Below are positions 43,542 through 50,690 of a stretch of 64,000 bases of DNA, piece by piece. A program made the translations under genes and the position numbers. This DNA is from an uncultured Bacteroidales bacterium (lineage in GTDB: Bacteria > Bacteroidota > Bacteroidia > Bacteroidales > UBA932), in contig CAKUTA010000007.1 in the NCBI GenBank assembly GCA_934691625.1, positions 37,983-101,982 of the forward strand, given 5' to 3'. Under the pieces are notes generated by a model. That model did not search any database. It had not been told where the DNA came from and saw nothing but the letters and a program-made list of their open reading frames with translations. Within the stretch, counting starts at the first letter, position 1. Each line of letters starts with the position of its first letter.

Positions 43542-44144
43542 CTATTCCATTGAGTTCATATCTATGAGATTATTAAGCAGCGCATAGACTGTAAGACCGG
43601 CGACAGTCTTGATTCCGGTCTTTCTGGTGATGTTCTTCCTGTGCGTAATGACTGTATATATGGATATATTGAAATGATCCGCTATCTCCTTGTTCAGCAT
43701 GCCTTTTGCTACGCACACCAGGATTTCTTTCTCGCGTGCCGAGAGTTCCTCCCCGTCACCTTTCTGATCCGACGGGTTCGCCCGCATTGTCGCAGACAGC
43801 TTCTGCTCTATCTCGTCCGCACGGTCCGAGAGGTAGATGGTACCGTCATATCCGGAGGCTATGCCTGCATCCATCGCCGATGTGAGGAGAGCGATGACGG
43901 GGACATTGAAACCTCCTTTTATGATGTCGCGTCCGCCCACCCTGGCCTGGCTGTCGAAAGCTGCCGGGTCGGCAATCACCAGATCAGGGTCATAGTCGTC
44001 AGCCGCCATGTCAATGCCGCCGGCCAAGTCCTGGAGAATGCCTATGACAGAATAGCTGGCCAGGTTATCGACAATATGCCTAAGTCCTTCAGCAACGATG
44101 ACCGAAGGTTCTATTATTAATATCCGTTTTATAGATTCTCTCAT
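43542..44144 (-). CDS. LuxR-type transcriptional regulator with degenerate receiver domain
   Basis: 200 residues. The C-terminal part (about 138-198) is a LuxR/GerE helix-turn-helix: LSAREKEILVCVAKGMLNKEIADHFNISIYTVITHRKNITRKTG. The N-terminal part looks like a response-regulator receiver: RILIIEPSVIVAEGL at strand 1, PDLVIADPAAF with the Asp at the phosphorylation position, and VIALLTSA. The acidic pair after strand 1 is Glu-Pro and the usual Lys near the end is not visible (IYLSDRADEI), so phosphorylation is doubtful. No histidine kinase gene is near. The hemerythrin gene lies 45 bases upstream, suggesting a joint role in oxygen or nitrosative stress (inference). Confidence 0.82.
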   Translation of the reverse strand: MRESIKRILIIEPSVIVAEGLRHIVDNLASYSVIGILQDLAGGIDMAADDYDPDLVIADPAAFDSQARVGGRDIIKGGFNVPVIALLTSAMDAGIASGYDGTIYLSDRADEIEQKLSATMRANPSDQKGDGEELSAREKEILVCVAKGMLNKEIADHFNISIYTVITHRKNITRKTGIKTVAGLTVYALLNNLIDMNSME

Positions 44145-44189
44145 TGTTCCTGCATTCAGGTTTTATCGTGTATATTCTTAAAGGCCCGG

Positions 44190-44927
44190 CTAAGCGTCTT
44201 TTCTCCCGGTCTGGGACAGCCCCAGCTCCTTTTCCCGGGCCATCGCCATAGGAACCAGGATATCATCCTCTATATATGTATGCTTCCCGAGGTCGTCCTC
44301 CAGAGAGTAGAGGCATGTCAGCACATCCTGGATAAGACTGTTGTCACATTCAGGCGGCAGGTATTTCATGACAATGTTCTTCAGATCATTCAGCTTCTCA
44401 TCGACATTCGAGTGATTTTCCTCGTACTGGTCAATGTCATAGCTGTCTGACACCAGCCCGACAGCTATTGCCCTGATGTACGGGAACACTGTCTGTTCCT
44501 CATATTCGAAATGCTTAAGGATTTCATCACGGTACCCGTCATAGAAGCGCATGAGTATCCTGCTGTGCTTCTCGTCGCAGGTCTCCATCATGGCGCGGAT
44601 CGCAGTGTCGAGGTTTCCCAGGGCAATGCCAGTGTAGAAGTCGTGCGAGTTGTGCAGATATGTGACGATGTCCAGCATGCTGCTTCTGGAAAGTTCCTCC
44701 TTGGACGGGATATAATTGTCATAAGCATAGATCTTGCTGATAAGCAGCAATGTATGAGGATTCACCCCTGCTTCCGCGCAAACTTCCTCCACAGTCTTTT
44801 CCCCGAAGCCGAACTTCAGCCCGAGCCTGCGGATAACGCCCAACAGCCTATGGTCTGCATCCGGGACTTCCGCCATCTTCATCCCCACCGAGAACACTTT
44901 CCCCTGATGTCTGTCTTTCAATGTCAT
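44190..44927 (-). CDS. Hemerythrin-like di-iron domain protein
   Basis: 245 residues, no signal peptide. Hemerythrin-type iron ligands are spaced over the four-helix bundle: LHNSHDFY (about 91-98), HFEYEEQTVFPYI (His followed by Glu, about 134-146), YEENHSNVDEKL (about 170) and KHTYIEDDILVPM (about 215-227). The N-terminal 85 residues (KMAEVPDADHRLLGVIRRLGLKFGFGEKTVEEVCAEAGVN) resemble the helical lead region of proteins that repair iron-sulfur clusters after NO damage (YtfE/RIC type), but the usual CCG motif of ScdA_N is absent. The product likely senses or handles oxygen or NO. It heads a short group with the LuxR gene. Confidence 0.83.
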   Translation of the reverse strand: MTLKDRHQGKVFSVGMKMAEVPDADHRLLGVIRRLGLKFGFGEKTVEEVCAEAGVNPHTLLLISKIYAYDNYIPSKEELSRSSMLDIVTYLHNSHDFYTGIALGNLDTAIRAMMETCDEKHSRILMRFYDGYRDEILKHFEYEEQTVFPYIRAIAVGLVSDSYDIDQYEENHSNVDEKLNDLKNIVMKYLPPECDNSLIQDVLTCLYSLEDDLGKHTYIEDDILVPMAMAREKELGLSQTGRKDA

Positions 44928-45010
44928 ATAATTCTGTTATTTATCGGGCTTATAAGGCTTGCATCCCTTTATATGGTGCAACTCCCAAAGCGCATAGTTC
45001 TGTTAATTAA

Positions 45011-45100
45011 TTAGCTATCAACTTATTAACATTTTTCAAAATCGTTAACTGCACTATTTTGAAAAGTGCCAAATAGTTACGGATTAATGAGTTGCACGAA
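45011..45100. repeat. Dispersed palindromic repeat, copy B
   Basis: Same element as at 9171-9260, aligned without gaps at about two thirds identity. The two arms (TTTTTCAAAAT at 45032-45042 and ATTTTGAAAA at 45056-45065) remain complementary, but the outer stem has decayed. It lies between folD and the hemerythrin gene, and its right end contains the folD stop codon and last codons. Confidence 0.65.
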
Positions 45101-45974
45101 AACTAATTCCTTCCTCCTGTGCCGACATTTTCCTGAGGAAAAGCCCGATGGTATTCTCCATGAGGCAGGTAATCGTCATCGGTCCCACGCCGCCAGGAAC
45201 TGGAGTTATAACAGATGCGACAGGTTCCACTGCCGCATAGTCCACATCCCCGCAGAGTTTCCCGGTTTCAGGATCACGGTTAACACCGACGTCAATGACA
45301 ACGGCTCCCGGAGCGACCATATCCTTAGTCACGAAACGAGGCTTTCCAATCGCCACGACCAGGATTTCCGCCTCACGTGCAACAGCAGGAAGATCCGCCG
45401 TCCGACTATGGCAGATAGTCACTGTCGCATTCCTGTCGAGAAGCAGCTTGGCCACAGGCAGGCCCACAATCTGGCTGCGCCCGATCACTACGGCCCGCTT
45501 CCCCTTTATCTCCACACCGGCTTCATCCAGCATCCGGATTATGCCCTTCGGCGTACATGGAACCGTGCATGGCTGCTTCTGCCAGAGTGATGCGACATTC
45601 AGCGGATGGAAGCCATCCACATCCTTATCTTTCGAGATAGCTGCAATGATCTTTTCCTCGTCAATGTGAGCCGGCAACGGCAGCTGCACCAGGATACCAT
45701 CCACACTGTCATCCGCGTTCAGCTTCCCGATCAGTTCAAGCAGCTCATCCTCAGCAATATCGGCAGGACGCAAGATGGTCGTATTCTTTATTCCAACTTC
45801 TGCGGATGCCTTCGCCTTTCCTTTCACATAGGACTGGCTAGCAGGGTCTTCTCCCACGAGAACGACCGCCAGATGCGGAACGCGCCCGTACTTCTCAGGA
45901 AAGGTCTTCACCTGTTCAGCCATTCCGGCCTTCAATTTCGCGGAAAGCTCCTTTCCGCTGATAACTCTCGCCAT
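45084..45974 (-). CDS. folD: Bifunctional methylenetetrahydrofolate dehydrogenase/cyclohydrolase FolD
   Basis: 296 residues. FolD interconverts 5,10-methylene- and 10-formyl-tetrahydrofolate in the cytoplasm. Motifs in order: SYVKGKAKASAEVGI (catalytic Lys region, about 49-63), VDGILVQLPLPAHID (about 92-106), KDVDGFHPLNV, PCTPKGIIRML, the NADP-binding AVVIGRSQIVGLPVAKLLL (about 160-178), ATVTICHSRT, and PGGVGPMTITCLMENT near 265-280. The last residues (after GLFLRKM) read through sequence belonging to the palindromic repeat, so the C-terminal tail may have been remodelled by it. A single gene; the neighbours are not folate genes. Confidence 0.96.
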   Translation of the reverse strand: MARVISGKELSAKLKAGMAEQVKTFPEKYGRVPHLAVVLVGEDPASQSYVKGKAKASAEVGIKNTTILRPADIAEDELLELIGKLNADDSVDGILVQLPLPAHIDEEKIIAAISKDKDVDGFHPLNVASLWQKQPCTVPCTPKGIIRMLDEAGVEIKGKRAVVIGRSQIVGLPVAKLLLDRNATVTICHSRTADLPAVAREAEILVVAIGKPRFVTKDMVAPGAVVIDVGVNRDPETGKLCGDVDYAAVEPVASVITPVPGGVGPMTITCLMENTIGLFLRKMSAQEEGISFRATH

Positions 45975-46148
45975 AATTCGATTAATTTCAATGTCACCGG
46001 CACTGCGAGGTTTCCATCACCGCCCCCTAGCTCAAACCTGCCCCGCACCCCTCAAGCCGATATATTTCGCAAGATAATCAATTTACCCGGTTATTCCGGC
46101 ATTTATGCAGCATTGTTCCAATATTTTTATGCTTTTTGCCGCCAAACG

Positions 46149-46179
46149 CTTGCTATATCGAAAAAAGTCACTATCTTTG
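46149..46179 (+). promoter_or_regulatory. Promoter of tRNA-Ser
   Basis: TTG (46149-46151), 20 bases, then TATCTTTG (46172-46179), a full Bacteroidetes -33/-7 match, about 40 bases before the mature tRNA. The leader holds a small hairpin, ACGCGG-cat-CCGCGT (46191-46205), of a kind that could aid 5' processing. Confidence 0.65.
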
Positions 46180-46219
46180 TAATCCATTTCACGCGGCATC
46201 CGCGTCATGGATACATATT

Positions 46220-46304
46220 GGAGAGGTGGTAGAGTGGTCGATTACGGCAGTCTTGAAAACTGTTGAACTGAAAGGTTCCGGGGGTTCGAATCCCTCCCTC
46301 TCCG
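46220..46304 (+). tRNA. tRNA-Ser (UGA anticodon)
   Basis: 85 bases of class II tRNA shape. Acceptor strands GGAGAGG (46220-46226) and CCTCTCC (46297-46303) pair perfectly, with discriminator G. The anticodon loop is CTTGAAA with anticodon TGA (46254-46256), closed by a five-base stem. A variable arm follows, then a T arm with GGTTCGAATCC. No CCA is encoded. It reads serine UCA codons. Confidence 0.95.
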
Positions 46305-46312
46305 CTCAAATT

Positions 46313-46350
46313 AAGTTCTAAATTCTTGATTATCAAAGAGTTTAGAACTT
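46313..46350 (+). terminator. Terminator after tRNA-Ser
   Basis: Perfect 10-base arms AAGTTCTAAA (46313-46322) and TTTAGAACTT (46341-46350), with further pairing inside (CTTGAT with ATCAAAG), followed by a T-rich stretch (TCTTCTTTTAT). Confidence 0.65.
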
Positions 46351-46743
46351 CTTCTTTTATAAAAGATGCACCGAAATTGCACGGAATTCCATTATCACAT
46401 CTTAAAACTGGCTCAACGGAAAATCCCGGTTGATTTGCATTTTCCGCATTACCGGCACAAAGCAGACGGAGCAAGCCCTTGGGTTTAGCTTGCGCAGCCT
46501 GTTTTGAGTGGATCGCTTGGCTCAGGTTCGACCGAGAATTTTGGGAAGATAGCGGTGGCCATCTGACCTAAGGACTCGGGAAGAAGATGAAGGAATTTTA
46601 CCTGCTTTTCAATCATTTCAAAACAGATTCCAAGTCCGTCATCGAGAAGATACAGGCATTCTTCGAGAGATACTTCTGGCATAACACTAGCGAATCAACA
46701 ACAAACAAGTACAGTTAGTGAAATAACTTTTCCCAATCAAAAG
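46351..46743. other. Stretch without a convincing gene, possible decayed mobile DNA
   Basis: About 390 bases between the tRNA terminator and the terminator of the DUF1735-LamG gene. The longest plausible new frame is 43 codons at 46587-46718 on the + strand (starts MKEFYLLFNH, ends TTNKYS). It is limited upstream by a stop at 46569 and has no recognisable family. Two short stretches of the form TGGCTCA..G..CGA (46390s and 46520s) are loosely alike. The position just behind a tRNA gene is a common integration site, so an old insertion remnant is possible, but I see no integrase and no repeat of the tRNA end. Confidence 0.35.
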
Positions 46744-46781
46744 GGGGCGGCCAAGAAGTCCAAAACGGCTCCGGCCACCCC
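46744..46781 (-). terminator. Terminator of the GH18 locus
   Basis: On the minus strand GGGGTGGCC (46781-46773) pairs with GGCCGCCCC (46752-46744) allowing one G-U, followed by CTTTTG. It lies 25 bases past the stop of the DUF1735-LamG gene. Confidence 0.6.
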
Positions 46782-46805
46782 TCGAATCAGAAAATCATGC
46801 CCTGG

Positions 46806-47918
46806 CTATTCGATACTCATAAGAGGAGCGTCAAGAGTCTTTATGGTAAGACTCATGGCCTTAGGGTCCATACCATTCGGAGAAGCATCCGTCACAGGAT
46901 CCGAGTTCAGCTTATAATAAGCGAGAAGTCCCTCACTCGTCGGATCTACAGAGAGCATATTCTCCTTGATCTGGTTGGCGGTGCGTGGGACAGTCCACAG
47001 ACGCACCTCGCTCATCATACCGTAGAACGGACGCTCTCCCCACTTGAAACCAGGTACAAGCCCAACGCTGAAGCCCTCGGTTCCAGTCACCAGTGTCTCC
47101 GGCATAGCGGCAAGACCAGCCTCGCTTGCCTTCTCACCATTGAGGTAAATAGTCGCCGTGCCCTTCGGGCCGTCACATACCAAAGCGATATGATACCACT
47201 TGCCAGTCTCAAGCTTAGGCCCGAGGAAATCCACCTTACCGGCCACCTGGACCTGATTGGAGGCCACTGTCGGAGAATCGCCGATACGGAGAATCATCAC
47301 TCCCTCGCATCCCATAATAGTAGCGTTTCCAGGGAACCGGCTGACATTGATAAGAGCCTCATAAGTGCACGAAGTGAACTTATTGTTGGCAGTAAGAGGC
47401 ACCGTCACATAATTTCTGTAAGAGAAGTTGCCGACATTGAAAATCTTGACAGGTTTCTTCACAATGAAATATGTCATATCCGCGCCATCTATGGTGGCTG
47501 AAGAAGAAGACACTATACGCACCGGAAGAAGATAGCTCTTTCCCTCCTCAACTGAGGACACATCGTCAATGCTTATCTTCACGGCGTCAGAATAGATGTC
47601 CCCGGCCTTGATTTGAGCCGAAGCATTGAGCAGCTTGGCTTCCCTGAGAGGCTCAAGCTGGGTTCCGTACTTGTCATTATACGCCTTCACTGCACTCTCG
47701 TCGGCTATCGCATATACAATATCCACATCGACATCCTTAGACGAGGTCAGGCGAGACTTAAGGTCAATGCTGATGGCTGCGTCGCCGTCCACCTCAATCG
47801 TGCTCTTCACGCTCTCGAAATAGACTTTCGATTCCAGGAGCTTATCCTCGAGATTATCACACGAGACAAATGCGACCCCGATGGTCCCTGCAGCGATATA
47901 TCTAAAAAATCTGTTCAT
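46806..47918 (-). CDS. Lipoprotein with DUF1735 domain and LamG/concanavalin-like domain
   Basis: 370 residues with lipobox AFVSC. Residues about 30-155 form a DUF1735-type beta domain (VYFESVKSTIEVDGDAAISIDLKSRL...VDVDIVYAIADESAVKAYNDKYGTQLEPL...GKSYLLPVRI), common in proteins next to GH18 endo-glycosidases. Residues about 165-360 are a LamG/concanavalin-like lectin fold (FTSCTYEALINV...KWYHIALVCDGPKGTATIYLNGEKASEA...FYGMMSEVRLWTVPRTANQIKENM), ending in a DASPNGMDP motif. It is probably the surface glycan-binding protein of this locus and is the last gene, 6 bases after GH18. Confidence 0.85.
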   Translation of the reverse strand: MNRFFRYIAAGTIGVAFVSCDNLEDKLLESKVYFESVKSTIEVDGDAAISIDLKSRLTSSKDVDVDIVYAIADESAVKAYNDKYGTQLEPLREAKLLNASAQIKAGDIYSDAVKISIDDVSSVEEGKSYLLPVRIVSSSSATIDGADMTYFIVKKPVKIFNVGNFSYRNYVTVPLTANNKFTSCTYEALINVSRFPGNATIMGCEGVMILRIGDSPTVASNQVQVAGKVDFLGPKLETGKWYHIALVCDGPKGTATIYLNGEKASEAGLAAMPETLVTGTEGFSVGLVPGFKWGERPFYGMMSEVRLWTVPRTANQIKENMLSVDPTSEGLLAYYKLNSDPVTDASPNGMDPKAMSLTIKTLDAPLMSIE

Positions 47919-47924
47919 AATCTG

Positions 47925-49067
47925 TTACTGGTTATCCTGTTTTGAATCATCGTCCCCGCCATTGGCCTGAGACTCCTTCCACTCATTGAACACCTGCTGG
48001 TTTATCTGGATGGCCTTGCGCATATACTTATAGTCCGGAGCATTGTCATAGTCCTTCTGGAACCTGTACGCGCCTACGCCACCCTTGAAGCCCTTTTCCG
48101 GCATAATGGATGCCTGAGACCACAGGTTCCCGCCAGTCAAAGCATAGGCCTCGAAGTTCTCCGTGATGATTATCTTCTCCGGAGCTGCTTCATACCAGGT
48201 GAAGTTGAACGAACCGCTGCCGTAATTCTGAGAAATCCAATAATCCACATAATCATCCACCTTGCCCATCAGGCTATAGATTCCTCCGTCCACGCAAAGC
48301 AGCTTATGTCCCTTGCCGTCAGGATCGCTCGCAGGCCCAATATACTTTCCCATCTCTTTGATGAGGGTTATGATGGTGTTGTTGTTCAGAGTGCCGTCGT
48401 GGTCGTTGGTTCCCGAACCAAGCTCCCAGTCAATGTCGAACCCATCCCATTCGCTCGTGAACAGGGTATCACACAGCGCCTTGGCATAGACGGCAATGGC
48501 GGCGTCAAGTTCCTCGGTATTCTGAAGGTCGTGAGACTTGAACCCCCAGAAATCCCATCTGGCAAATTTCTTCGCTTCTGACAGCTTGCTGTCGTTCCAG
48601 CCTTCAGCCTCTGCCTGCCTGTAGATGTCGGCATAGATGGATTCAGGAGTCCTTCCCTTGCCGATATGAGAAATAAGGCTCACCTCAAGGAGCTTGGTTC
48701 CCTTCACTTTCTGCACGAACTCCTTGTCTGCCTTCTGCTCCGGAGTGATGGTGTTCCTGTCAGGAGCTCCAGACCACATCGAGACGATATCCATACTGTC
48801 CGGCATCGAAGAAAGATACCCTCTGCGCTGCGTTCCTGTAGGGTTCCAATCCGAGAACCAGCCAAACGCCACAGGACGCTGATGGTTCTCACCTGTCTTC
48901 TTGAACGCCCGGAGGTTTTCGTAATAAGCGTTGCTCTCAGCATCGTCCCTAGTGTTATAACCGCCGATGTGATCCACCTCAATCTTCTCCGTATCCGTGC
49001 AGGAAACGGCAACCGCCCCGACCACAGGAACAATGCACAATAATTTCTTTATGATGTTCATAATCAT
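47925..49067 (-). CDS. GH18 lipoprotein, putative endo-beta-N-acetylglucosaminidase
   Basis: 380 residues with lipobox VAVSC. The GH18 TIM barrel has RPVAFGWFSDW (strand 1), LLEVSLISHIGKG, and the catalytic signature DGFDIDWE (Asp208 to Glu215) with the acid Glu intact. It continues LLCVDGGIYSL, VDYWISQNYGSG and KGFKGGVGAYRFQKDY. The short length and the context (SusC, SusD, DUF1735-LamG) fit endo-beta-N-acetylglucosaminidases that cut the chitobiose core of N-glycans, as in the Bacteroides BT_3987-type locus; chitinase activity is the alternative. Two start Met codons (49067, 49061) are possible. Confidence 0.9.
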   Translation of the reverse strand: MIMNIIKKLLCIVPVVGAVAVSCTDTEKIEVDHIGGYNTRDDAESNAYYENLRAFKKTGENHQRPVAFGWFSDWNPTGTQRRGYLSSMPDSMDIVSMWSGAPDRNTITPEQKADKEFVQKVKGTKLLEVSLISHIGKGRTPESIYADIYRQAEAEGWNDSKLSEAKKFARWDFWGFKSHDLQNTEELDAAIAVYAKALCDTLFTSEWDGFDIDWELGSGTNDHDGTLNNNTIITLIKEMGKYIGPASDPDGKGHKLLCVDGGIYSLMGKVDDYVDYWISQNYGSGSFNFTWYEAAPEKIIITENFEAYALTGGNLWSQASIMPEKGFKGGVGAYRFQKDYDNAPDYKYMRKAIQINQQVFNEWKESQANGGDDDSKQDNQ

Positions 49068-49080
49068 TAATCTTTAAAAT

Positions 49081-50685
49081 TTACTTTTTGCAGTCCCACC
49101 AGAGTTTAGTAGTAGCCTTATCGTCACCGCCGAGCTTCGCCACGGCATCATCGTAGTTAGCCTTGTCCTGCTCTGACTGATAGAAACTTATAGGATAGAT
49201 CATACGGCGGATACGTCCCTCGCTTGTGATTCCGTCACCCGTTCCGTTATTCCTCATCACCTGATTCAATGCCGGATATCCGGTCCTTCTCCATTCCGTC
49301 CAGGCCTCCTGCCCGTTAGGATAGAGGGCTATCCATTTCTGAATCATTATCTTTTCAAGCTTCTGCTCGTCCGACCCGGTGAACTGCGTAGTGGCATCCG
49401 TAGGAGCCGCTGCAGAATAGCCATATATATCCACCTTGCAAGGCTTATAGTCCGTCGCCATATATGCGTCCGCATCAGCTGCGGTAAGACCGTTCTCCAC
49501 GAAGGACATCTCCACGCCTTCCTTATAAAGCTGCGTGGCGTCTCCGAACTCCGGCCATACCAATGCAGCCTCCGCCTTCAGGAAAAGTACCTCAGAAGTA
49601 CGCATCCAGTAAGTCGGAGTGGAACTCGTCATCTCAGGGAGCGAGAAGTCACCGTATGTGCCTTTCTGCGACGCCGTCCCGGACGGGATAGGGGCGTATT
49701 TATTGCCGTCGAACGCCGTAAGTGCATACCTCGACTCGCTGGTCTGCATATATTTGGACAGCCGCTTGTCCTGATAGCCGTTCAGATAGGCATACACGGA
49801 AGTGGCCACACGGCACTCGGCATAAGACTCCGCAAGATACTGGATATTGTTTACGAACACATAGCCCGCGCCATTGCTCATCTGCGCCGCGTCATTGGCC
49901 GCTGTCATAAGACCCACGCTCTGTGAAAGGGCCTCTCCAACCCATTGCTTGGCGAGAGCCTCATCAGCGAAACGGACACGCATAGCAAGTCGGAGCATAA
50001 GTGAGTTGGCATACTTCACCCACTGCCTGGCCGATCCGGCATACACTGCATCATAGGCAGACACCACCGTAGCCCCAGACTCGGCATACGGAGTGAGTAC
50101 AGCCACAGCCTCTTTCAAGTCCTTGAACATAGCCTCATAGACGTCTCTCTCCTTGTCGAAAGGTATGACAAGCGCCATCTCCCCGGCGTGCGTATAAGGA
50201 ATAGGGCCGAAAGACTCCAGAGTCTTGTGCCAGCAGGATATCTTGAGAATTTGGGCGAGAGCGTAGACTTCCGGAGCCTCAAGCTTCTCAGAAGCAGCTT
50301 TCAGTTTCTTCCAGGACGGGAGGACCTCTGTGTACGAGTTACTGTAGGTAGCTGACACCCAGCCATCCATAAGATAATAAGTGGTATTGTTGTAGCCACT
50401 GTTCCAGTTGTTGTTCTGGCCAAAGTAGCCGCTCCAGCAATCCGCCGATAGATTGTACGCCACCTGATAGTTGTTGATCATATCCGTACGATCCGCCTGC
50501 GTTCCGACAGGAAGGACATATCTCTCCATTGCCGTGATATAGCTACCGAGAGAGATGCCGTCCATCTTGCCCATTTCATCTGTCATCTCATAAGGATTCG
50601 TATTGATTTCCTCATAGTTGCAGGACGCCACCAGAGAAATCGCTGAGATGCCGACGACAAATTTTATTATATTGTTCATTTTCAT
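49081..50685 (-). CDS. SusD-like surface lipoprotein (SusD-like_2 type)
   Basis: 534 residues with lipobox LVASC. The start CNYEEINTNPYEMT is typical of the SusD-like_2 subfamily. Further blocks: NYQVAYNLSADCWSGYFGQNNNWNSG, VYALAQILKISCWHKTLESFGPIPY (about 140-164), AVYAGSARQWVKYANSLMLRLAMRV, TPTYWMRTSEVLFLKAEAALVWPEFGD, and KIMIQKWIALYPNGQEAWTEWRRTGYP near 450. It pairs with the SusC at 50691 (5-base gap) and would bind the glycan released or exposed by GH18. Confidence 0.94.
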   Translation of the reverse strand: MKMNNIIKFVVGISAISLVASCNYEEINTNPYEMTDEMGKMDGISLGSYITAMERYVLPVGTQADRTDMINNYQVAYNLSADCWSGYFGQNNNWNSGYNNTTYYLMDGWVSATYSNSYTEVLPSWKKLKAASEKLEAPEVYALAQILKISCWHKTLESFGPIPYTHAGEMALVIPFDKERDVYEAMFKDLKEAVAVLTPYAESGATVVSAYDAVYAGSARQWVKYANSLMLRLAMRVRFADEALAKQWVGEALSQSVGLMTAANDAAQMSNGAGYVFVNNIQYLAESYAECRVATSVYAYLNGYQDKRLSKYMQTSESRYALTAFDGNKYAPIPSGTASQKGTYGDFSLPEMTSSTPTYWMRTSEVLFLKAEAALVWPEFGDATQLYKEGVEMSFVENGLTAADADAYMATDYKPCKVDIYGYSAAAPTDATTQFTGSDEQKLEKIMIQKWIALYPNGQEAWTEWRRTGYPALNQVMRNNGTGDGITSEGRIRRMIYPISFYQSEQDKANYDDAVAKLGGDDKATTKLWWDCKK

Positions 50686-50690
50686 TGAAA

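Noticed and set aside
46205..46474. 89-residue frame on the minus strand containing GEGGIRTPG
   Set aside because: It is the antisense of tRNA-Ser plus its terminator; GEGGIRTPG is a well-known false protein produced by translating serine tRNA genes backwards.
46587..46718. 43-codon + strand frame (MKEFYLLFNH...)
   Set aside because: Plausible composition but no family, no promoter and no visible conservation; described as part of the gene-poor stretch instead of as a gene.
46290..46743. Integrated element at the tRNA-Ser 3' end
   Set aside because: I found no integrase and no second copy of the tRNA 3' end in the window, so an attachment site cannot be supported.
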